Below, in pieces: positions 27,818 through 33,604 of a DNA stretch of 33,604 nucleotides. The DNA comes from Coriobacteriia bacterium (GTDB lineage: Bacteria; Actinomycetota; Coriobacteriia; Coriobacteriales; UBA8131). The notes beneath the pieces are model-generated. The model did no database searches and was not told the DNA's origin. It saw only the letters and a program-made list of their open reading frames with translations. The stretch is taken from positions 1 to 33,604 of the forward strand of contig WRBR01000009.1 in assembly GCA_009784425.1 (NCBI GenBank), written 5' to 3'. How positions within the stretch are numbered: the stretch's first letter is position 1; each line of letters opens with the position of its first letter. The position numbers and the translations under genes were made by a program.

Positions 27818-27866
27818 GAGTTAAGAGTTGAGAGTTAAGAGTTGAGAAATGAGAAATGAGAGTTAC
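27818..27866. repeat. Short tandem repeat: 2x GAGTTAAGAGTTGA followed by GAAATGAGAAATGAGA
   Basis: Direct reading; a related string in reverse orientation (CTCTTAACTCTCATCTCAG) lies at about 98-116. Confidence 0.85.
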
Positions 27867-27870
27867 CCAC

Positions 27871-27900
27871 CCTGTCATCCTGAGCGTAGCGAAGGATCTA
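27871..27900. repeat. Intergenic repeat motif TGTCATCCTGAGCGTAGCGAAGGATCTA
   Basis: Shares the TGTCAT(C/T)CTG(A)GCG core with the hairpin at 33342-33384. Confidence 0.6.
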
Positions 27901-27968
27901 GAGTGAGAAACACTGGGAAAGTAATACAAAAACTGGGAACTGGGAATTAGATCTAGGAAGGAATGATC

Positions 27969-29303
27969 ATGAGAGAGAAAGAAATGAAGAAGTACAGAAA
28001 ATCAAAGGGGCTGCTGGCTATTTTGCTTGCAGTAATGCTGAGCCTGACTATGGTGCCGGCTGCATTTGCAAACCCGGTTGACCCCGAGGGTATCGACCGA
28101 GCCGCCATCACCAAGGTGCTCAAGGTGCCGGTAGGAACCGATGTGCCGAGTATCACCTTTACCTTCACTATTGAAGGCATCTCAATCAACGATGACACTA
28201 CCCGAGCCTCAAGCGTGCCGGTTGCCGGCAATGCCGGCCAGGCATCAATAGTGTTTCCCGGCACAACCGCCAACCCGTATCAGCACACTGAGAATGTGCT
28301 GCCTGACTCCACGTATTACTACCTTGAGTCTGCGGAGCTCTTTGGCAATATAGTCTGGCCGGATACAGGCAGATATACGTATTTGATTACCGAGAACAGC
28401 ACGCAATACGCCCTTGACGACGGCGAGTTTCTCATTGAGTCTCAAGCCGTGTACCGCGTAGTGGTGTACGTGAAGGAAGACCCCATCACCAAGCTGCCCT
28501 ATATCTGGGGAATTGGCGCCTTTAGAATCACCGACGATGGCGGCACAGACCTTGGTCCTGGCGGCGTCAAAGTTGACCCAACACCGGGCGGCCCTGCCAC
28601 AGGTGAATGGAGCTACAGCCAGATGACCTTTGGCAATGTCTACTACAAGCATAATGGCGACGACGGGGAAGATCCCGAGAAGGACACCCTGATCATCTCC
28701 AAGGAAGTTTCTGGAGAATACGGCTCCAGTCAAACATACTTTGACTTTACCTTAACCATCAACAAGCCCTCACTGGTTCCCGATACAGTAACCAGCTACA
28801 GAGCCTATATCCTTGATGGCACAACCGTTGTGAGCAATCTTACCAACAACAAGGTAGGGGCATCCTTTATTACCACGGACTCAAACAACGTAACCTGCAT
28901 CGACATCCCTCTTGGCACACCGTTTACGTTTGCGCTCAAGCATGGACAGTCCCTGGTCTTAACCAATGCGTTTGTAGGATCTAACTATTCTATAAGCGAG
29001 GCTGCCACTCCAAGCTACAAGCCCTTCGTAGTTGTTCTCTCCAACAACACGCTGATTGGTGAGGTCACCGCTGGCATTGGCTCCGGTCTTGCCGTTCCGG
29101 CAGACGGCACCGCCATTACCTCTAATCCGCTCGTTGGCGAGCTGAAGAACTCTGCAGCTTTTGAAAACGTGAATGATGGAATTGAAGAGACCGGTCTCAC
29201 TATGGAGAACCTACCCTTCATTGGCATGATAGCACTGGCGGCCTTGGGCCTTGGCGCTTTCATCCTCATTCAAGCCCGCAAGAGAAGAGCAGAAGAACTC
29301 TAA
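27969..29303 (+). CDS. FctA/Spy0128-like pilin subunit 1
   Basis: Signal peptide KGLLAILLAVMLSLTMVPAAFA; AAITKVLKVPVGTDVPSITFTFTIEG ... YTYLITEN ... LIISKEVSGEYGSSQTYFDFTLTI ... FALKHGQSLVL; EETGLTMENLPF + TM + KRR. Start chosen for AGGAAGG spacing. Confidence 0.88.
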   Translation: MREKEMKKYRKSKGLLAILLAVMLSLTMVPAAFANPVDPEGIDRAAITKVLKVPVGTDVPSITFTFTIEGISINDDTTRASSVPVAGNAGQASIVFPGTTANPYQHTENVLPDSTYYYLESAELFGNIVWPDTGRYTYLITENSTQYALDDGEFLIESQAVYRVVVYVKEDPITKLPYIWGIGAFRITDDGGTDLGPGGVKVDPTPGGPATGEWSYSQMTFGNVYYKHNGDDGEDPEKDTLIISKEVSGEYGSSQTYFDFTLTINKPSLVPDTVTSYRAYILDGTTVVSNLTNNKVGASFITTDSNNVTCIDIPLGTPFTFALKHGQSLVLTNAFVGSNYSISEAATPSYKPFVVVLSNNTLIGEVTAGIGSGLAVPADGTAITSNPLVGELKNSAAFENVNDGIEETGLTMENLPFIGMIALAALGLGAFILIQARKRRAEEL

Positions 29304-29314
29304 AGACAGTCAGA

Positions 29315-29358
29315 GCCGGGGAGGCTTGCCGCGCAGAGCGAAGGCTTGCCGCCCCGGC
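29315..29358 (+). promoter_or_regulatory. Intercistronic GC-rich hairpin GCCGGGG...CCCCGGC between the two pilin genes
   Basis: 7-bp perfect GC stem enclosing two direct copies of AGGCTTGCCGC. Confidence 0.55.
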
Positions 29359-29390
29359 ACACCACTTGCTACGAAAGGAAAGAGCTTAAC

Positions 29391-30734
29391 ATGAAAAAGA
29401 TAGCAAGAATAATGTTGGCAGCCATACTGGCAATGACTTTGAGCCTTGGGATGGTGCCTGCGGCACATGCAGACCCGGTTGATCCAACCACCATCAACAC
29501 TGCGGCTATCACCAAGGTGCTCAAGGTGCCCGTTGGCACAGATTATCCGGCCATGACCTTTGAGTTTGAGGTTGAGCGCGTAGGTTTCAACGACACCACA
29601 AACATTCCGGCCAATTTTCCGCAGATTGGCACTGTCTTCATCGCTTTTGATGGAGCCACTGCAACCAGCCGTACCGAAGCACTCGAGGGCACTGTAGCCG
29701 GGGTAAGCACCTACTACCTCGAGTCACATGAGCTCCTTGCCGCAATCAACTGGCCAACCGCCGGCAAGTATGAGTACAAAGTCACCGAGGTTGATACTAA
29801 CTACACCATTTTAGATCCCCTCCACGAGGCAATGGAGCTTTCACTGGCCGAGTATTCTCTGTCGGTCTATGTACGTGAGTACAACGCAGACGATGCAGCG
29901 GCGGGCAGAATACCGGCTGGCAAGTCAATAGGAGACCGCTACATCTATGCCGTAGGTATGATCAGAGTTGTCAGTGATGACGGTGTACCCGGCTACTTCA
30001 AGGGTGATCCCACCCCGGGTGGCAACCAGGTAACCACCTTCTACAGTGACATGATCTTCACCAACAAGTATGTCAAGACCAATGGTGCCGACGATCCCGA
30101 TGATCCCGACCCCACTGATCCCGGCGATTCAACGCTCAACATCACCAAGACAGTAGCCGGAGACATGGGAAGCATAGTGCTGCCCTTTGACTTTACTATT
30201 ACGGTAAATGTTCCTACGCTGATTCCGAGCTATCAGCTGGATACTTACAAAGCTTATCTGGTGGCCGGCAATAACGTTCTTGATCCATCGGTTGCCATAG
30301 ATGCTTCTCTCGTAGCCACGCTTGTTGGCACGGATTCTTCCGGAATGAAGTACCTCAAGATTGCGCCCTTTACTGCGGTGGCCTTTAAGCTGACTCATGG
30401 GCAAAGTCTTGTGTTCATCAATACTCCGGTGGGCACCAACTATTCAATTAGCGAGGCGGGGGTAGACCGCTACACTGCCTCTGTGCGAGTCACCACCAAC
30501 AATGTACAGGGTGGTCCAACCAACGGAACTGCTGCCGGCACAGGGGTTTCCATCACCGGTGCCCTGGTGGGAGAGGCTCTGAACAAAGCTGATTTTACCA
30601 ACACTTTTGACCTGACACCTCCCTCTGGCCTCACCCTGGAGAACCTGCCGTTTTATCTCATGGTTCTGCTTGCGCTGGGTGCCCTGGTTGTGTTTGTTGT
30701 AGCAAAAAGACGAAAGAGGCAAGAAGAGGAGTAA
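29391..30734 (+). CDS. FctA/Spy0128-like pilin subunit 2
   Basis: Paralogue of pilin 1: AAITKVLKVPVGTDYPAMTFEFEVE, LNITKTVAGDMGSIVLPFDFTITV, FKLTHGQSLVFINTPVGTNYSISEAG, TPPSGLTLENLPF + TM + KRRKR. Start MKKIARI (29391) preceded by GAAAGGAAAG. Confidence 0.88.
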   Translation: MKKIARIMLAAILAMTLSLGMVPAAHADPVDPTTINTAAITKVLKVPVGTDYPAMTFEFEVERVGFNDTTNIPANFPQIGTVFIAFDGATATSRTEALEGTVAGVSTYYLESHELLAAINWPTAGKYEYKVTEVDTNYTILDPLHEAMELSLAEYSLSVYVREYNADDAAAGRIPAGKSIGDRYIYAVGMIRVVSDDGVPGYFKGDPTPGGNQVTTFYSDMIFTNKYVKTNGADDPDDPDPTDPGDSTLNITKTVAGDMGSIVLPFDFTITVNVPTLIPSYQLDTYKAYLVAGNNVLDPSVAIDASLVATLVGTDSSGMKYLKIAPFTAVAFKLTHGQSLVFINTPVGTNYSISEAGVDRYTASVRVTTNNVQGGPTNGTAAGTGVSITGALVGEALNKADFTNTFDLTPPSGLTLENLPFYLMVLLALGALVVFVVAKRRKRQEEE

Positions 30735-30920
30735 GAGATAGGAGTCAACCGTGGGAGTGGGAACGATGTCAAGAGTGTACTTAAACACCATCACACTACT
30801 GGTACCTGATACTTCGGTACCCGCCCGCTGACATCCCACCAAGCGTTGTCAAGAATGTGAACCAGGCACCCCCTCACCCACTGGCGCCTGGGGAAACTGG
30901 TACCTGAGAGGAGTTCTCGT

Positions 30921-32012
30921 TTGAGCAAGGCCACTGATATAACAAGAAAGGCGATACGGCTAGTTGACGGAGCTGTAAATACTGCAGTGCTCGTCATTAT
31001 CCTAGCCCTTGTTAGCATCGGCAGCTACGCTTTGTGGGACTCCGATCAGGTACATCGGGCGGCTCAAGCAAGCAACTACGCCATCTACAAACCCATCCCT
31101 GAGGTCAAATCCTTTGAAGAGCTTATCCTGATCAACGACGATGTGTTTGCCTGGATAGAGGTCTATGGCACCCATATTGATTACCCTGTGGTGCAGGGCC
31201 TTGATAACTCTACCTATATCAACACCAGTGCGGCAGGAAAGTACTCCCTGAGTGGGGCGATTTTTCTGGACTACCGATCAGCCCGTGACTTTTCTGACTT
31301 TAACTCCATACTCTACGGGCACCACATGGAAAAATTTGCCATGTTTGGCGAGATTGGTGACTTTGCCAAAAAGAGCTTTTTTGATGCAAGGCAATACGGC
31401 ATGCTCTTTTATAACGGCACTGAACATGGACTTGAGTTCTTTGCGTTTATCCATGTAGATGCCTATGACAAGACGGTTTTTTTGCCCGGTATTATTGAGG
31501 CGGGTGCTTCGCAGGAGTACCTCAACAGAATCTTTGAATGTGCCGTGCACACGCGCGAGCTCAGTGTGCCGGTGAGCACTGAGGACAGAATCGTTTTGCT
31601 CAACACCTGCTCAGCGGCCTCTACCAACGGAAGAGACATCCTTGTAGGCAGGATAAGCGACGAACTGTTTGATAATCCCTTTGCTGTTGACGAGGTGATT
31701 GAGGATGAGTTAGTGCCCGGCGGGTTTATGGAAATGTGGGGCGCTCTCGCCCTTTGGGCAAAAGTGCTGATATTTGCACTGCCCCTGATAGCTCTGATTT
31801 TACTGGTGTCATTTCTGATGAACAGAAAGCGCAAAAAAGATAAGGCTGCACTCTTATCATCTTCCGGTTCAGCCAACATACCCAGCCCAGAGACAGACCC
31901 CCCTGATGCTGGGTTGTTGGTTGAACCAGAAGATGACAAAGCAAGCCCCAAGCAGGAGCCTCTAAAGCTCCAGGAACAACAGCCATCTAGAAACGGCGAG
32001 GGAGAACAATAG
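30921..32012 (+). CDS. Class B sortase (predicted pilus polymerase) with C-terminal TM and charged tail
   Basis: TTG start with GAGAGGAG RBS; FAWIEVYGTHIDYPVVQGLDNSTYINT, GAIFLDYRSARDFSDFNSILYGHHM, catalytic LNTCS and NGRDILVGRI. Confidence 0.92.
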   Translation: MSKATDITRKAIRLVDGAVNTAVLVIILALVSIGSYALWDSDQVHRAAQASNYAIYKPIPEVKSFEELILINDDVFAWIEVYGTHIDYPVVQGLDNSTYINTSAAGKYSLSGAIFLDYRSARDFSDFNSILYGHHMEKFAMFGEIGDFAKKSFFDARQYGMLFYNGTEHGLEFFAFIHVDAYDKTVFLPGIIEAGASQEYLNRIFECAVHTRELSVPVSTEDRIVLLNTCSAASTNGRDILVGRISDELFDNPFAVDEVIEDELVPGGFMEMWGALALWAKVLIFALPLIALILLVSFLMNRKRKKDKAALLSSSGSANIPSPETDPPDAGLLVEPEDDKASPKQEPLKLQEQQPSRNGEGEQ

Positions 32013-32013
32013 T

Positions 32014-33300
32014 ATGTATACAGTTGACAGCAAAACGGTGCTACCCAGCTCTCTGAGCATGAAGCAACTAAGCAGTTCAAGCGGCAAGTGCGGCGGGCGT
32101 GCCACACTTTCAGGAGGCCGCCTGATTGAAAGGCAGCAAGGCGCGTGGCAGCCGGCAAAGTTTTTGATGCTGGCGCTTGTTTTGACCTTGGTGTTTTCTT
32201 GCCTGGTTTGTTTTTCAGCATTGCCAGGGCGCAACATGGCTTACGCCGCCACTCCTGGTGAGGTTGTTATTGAGGTAAATCAAACCTTCACCGCTGGAGG
32301 CACGGCTACGCCACCCGGCGCAGCCTTTACCTATAGCCTCATTCCAACAGTGGCTACCAACCCCATGCCAGCCGGCGGCGGCACCTTTACTCTCACCGGC
32401 ACGAGCTCGGTAAACATTACCTTGAACTTTACAAGGACCGGCGAATACTTTTACACCTTGCAATGCACCACAACCGCTGCAAGCGGCTATACCATAGACA
32501 CTATTGTGTATGCCGTTGAGATTACCGTCTTGAACAATCTCACTTCTTTTCTTGTTGTAAAGAACCCAGCTGGAGAAAAGAAGGAGCGCGCTGAGTTCAG
32601 CCACTCCTTCTTTGCCAATACTCCTCCGCCTCCTCCGCCTCCGCCGCCGCCACCACCACCGCCACCACCGCCACCACCGCCGCCTGGACCCACCGTGTAT
32701 GTTCCCGTGCCGGTTCCCGTGCCAACAACCACTGAGCCCACAACTACTATCACCCCTAACCAAACACCTACTGGTGTACAGACGCCGGTTGAGGAGAGGG
32801 AGATTATACCTCCGCCTCCTCCGCTGAGCGGGGCTTGGGCCCTCCTGAATCTGATACTGGCCATTGTTGGCATCTTGCTTGGAGTGATAACCCTCATTCG
32901 CGCTCTGAGAAAGAAGAACAAGGGCGACGAGGAAGACGAAGAGCTTGACGACCATGCAACCGTCCAGGCTGCCTATGCAACAGCTCAGCAGGGCGCCTAC
33001 CCCAATGCTGGGTATGACGAAGATATTGAAGAAGAGAGCGAAGAAGAGCAGAAGCTGAAGAGAACCAGACGCATCTGGCTTGCAGTGACACTCGTCTTGG
33101 CTGTGGTTGGCATAGTGTTCTTCTTCATCACCGAGGATATGCGTCTGCCTATGGTATTTGTTGATCGCTGGACCATAGTGAATGCATTAATTCTGCTCTT
33201 AGAGATAATAGCCATGATATTTGTGATCAAGAAATATAAAGAAGAAGTTGAAGAAGACGAGGAAGAAGAGATTCTCGTAAGCTTGGAGAGTGAAGCCTAG
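32014..33300 (+). CDS. Membrane-anchored Spy0128/FctA-like domain protein with polyproline stalk, three C-terminal TM segments and acidic cytoplasmic tail (candidate pilus base)
   Basis: Signal/TM FLMLALVLTLVFSCLVCFSAL; EVVIEVNQTFTAGGTATPPGAAFTYSLIP...GEYFYTLQ; ~21 consecutive Pro codons; TM segments ALLNLILAIVGILLGVITLI, IWLAVTLVLAVVGIVFFFIT, NALILLLEIIAMIFVI. Confidence 0.78.
   Translation: MYTVDSKTVLPSSLSMKQLSSSSGKCGGRATLSGGRLIERQQGAWQPAKFLMLALVLTLVFSCLVCFSALPGRNMAYAATPGEVVIEVNQTFTAGGTATPPGAAFTYSLIPTVATNPMPAGGGTFTLTGTSSVNITLNFTRTGEYFYTLQCTTTAASGYTIDTIVYAVEITVLNNLTSFLVVKNPAGEKKERAEFSHSFFANTPPPPPPPPPPPPPPPPPPPPPGPTVYVPVPVPVPTTTEPTTTITPNQTPTGVQTPVEEREIIPPPPPLSGAWALLNLILAIVGILLGVITLIRALRKKNKGDEEDEELDDHATVQAAYATAQQGAYPNAGYDEDIEEESEEEQKLKRTRRIWLAVTLVLAVVGIVFFFITEDMRLPMVFVDRWTIVNALILLLEIIAMIFVIKKYKEEVEEDEEEEILVSLESEA
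32623..32685 (+). repeat. CCN trinucleotide tract encoding 21 consecutive prolines
   Basis: Direct codon reading CCT CCG CCT CCT CCG CCT ... CCG CCG CCT GGA. Confidence 0.95.
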
Positions 33301-33341
33301 AAATATATTCTGGTTATTTCCTAACCCCCCCCCTCCCCCCT

Positions 33342-33384
33342 GTCATTCTGCGCTTCGCCCCCCACCAGCGAGGCGCAGAATGAC
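33342..33384. repeat. Hairpin GTCATTCTGCGCTTCGC...GCGAGGCGCAGAATGAC
   Basis: 17-bp stem with one mismatch/GT pair, C-rich loop; preceded by a poly-C tract. Confidence 0.85.
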
Positions 33385-33604
33385 GTTTAGAACAGGGGGA
33401 CGGGGTTAGAACAGGGGGACGGGGTTAGAACAGGGGGACGGGGTTGGAACAGGGGGACGGGGTTGGTGTCCCAGATTGGAACAGGGGGACGGGGTTAGTG
33501 TTCCATTTTGACCTTGGTCAAAATGGAACACTAACCCCGTCCCCCTGTTCCAATCTGGGACACCAACCCCGTCCCCCTGTTCCAACCCCGTCCCCCTGTT
33601 CTAA
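33385..33604. repeat. REP-like repeat cluster, copy D: tandem TTAGAACAGGGGGACGGGG units inside a long palindrome reaching the window end
   Basis: Perfect 89-bp inverted repeat 33425-33513 / 33516-33604 centred on TT. Confidence 0.95.

Noticed and set aside
32215-32955. Arg-rich antisense ORF over the polyproline tract
   Set aside because: Low-complexity artefact of the complement of CCN repeats; the plus-strand protein has a signal peptide, TM segments and operon context.

Overview
33.6 kb window from what looks like a Gram-positive, probably actinobacterial/Coriobacteriia-like genome (taxon is inference from protein character; no rRNA or tRNA seen). Left half, mostly minus strand: fic-def-fmt, a trimeric-type purine nucleoside phosphorylase, purD, a plus-strand SLC13/DASS transporter, a DnaQ-exonuclease/DinG-type helicase fusion, a small hypothetical, an Rrf2 regulator, and rpoB-rpoC. 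Middle: a selD that reads through an in-frame TGA (Sec in the GGU motif; the supplied ORF track truncates it), convergent with hycH-hycI (hydrogenase/formate hydrogenlyase maturation). Right third, plus strand: a surface pilus locus made of a membrane-tethered sigma-70-family factor, a large mosaic adhesin, a signal-peptidase-like protein lacking the Ser/Lys dyad, two tandem FctA/Spy0128-like pilins, a class B sortase and a polyproline-stalk membrane protein. The gene order resembles the streptococcal FCT (Cpa-SipA-FctA-SrtC(class B)-FctB) locus. Intergenic regions carry a G-rich REP-like palindromic repeat family (GGAACAGGGGGACGGGGTTAGTGTTCC), including a >=178 bp near-perfect palindrome at the window end. 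The most notable points are an alpha-CTD-like helix-hairpin-helix domain at the C-terminus of RpoC, the SipA-like pseudo-signal-peptidase with the class B sortase pilus, the transmembrane sigma factor heading that locus, and the repeat family. All calls come from reading the sequence; no searches were run.
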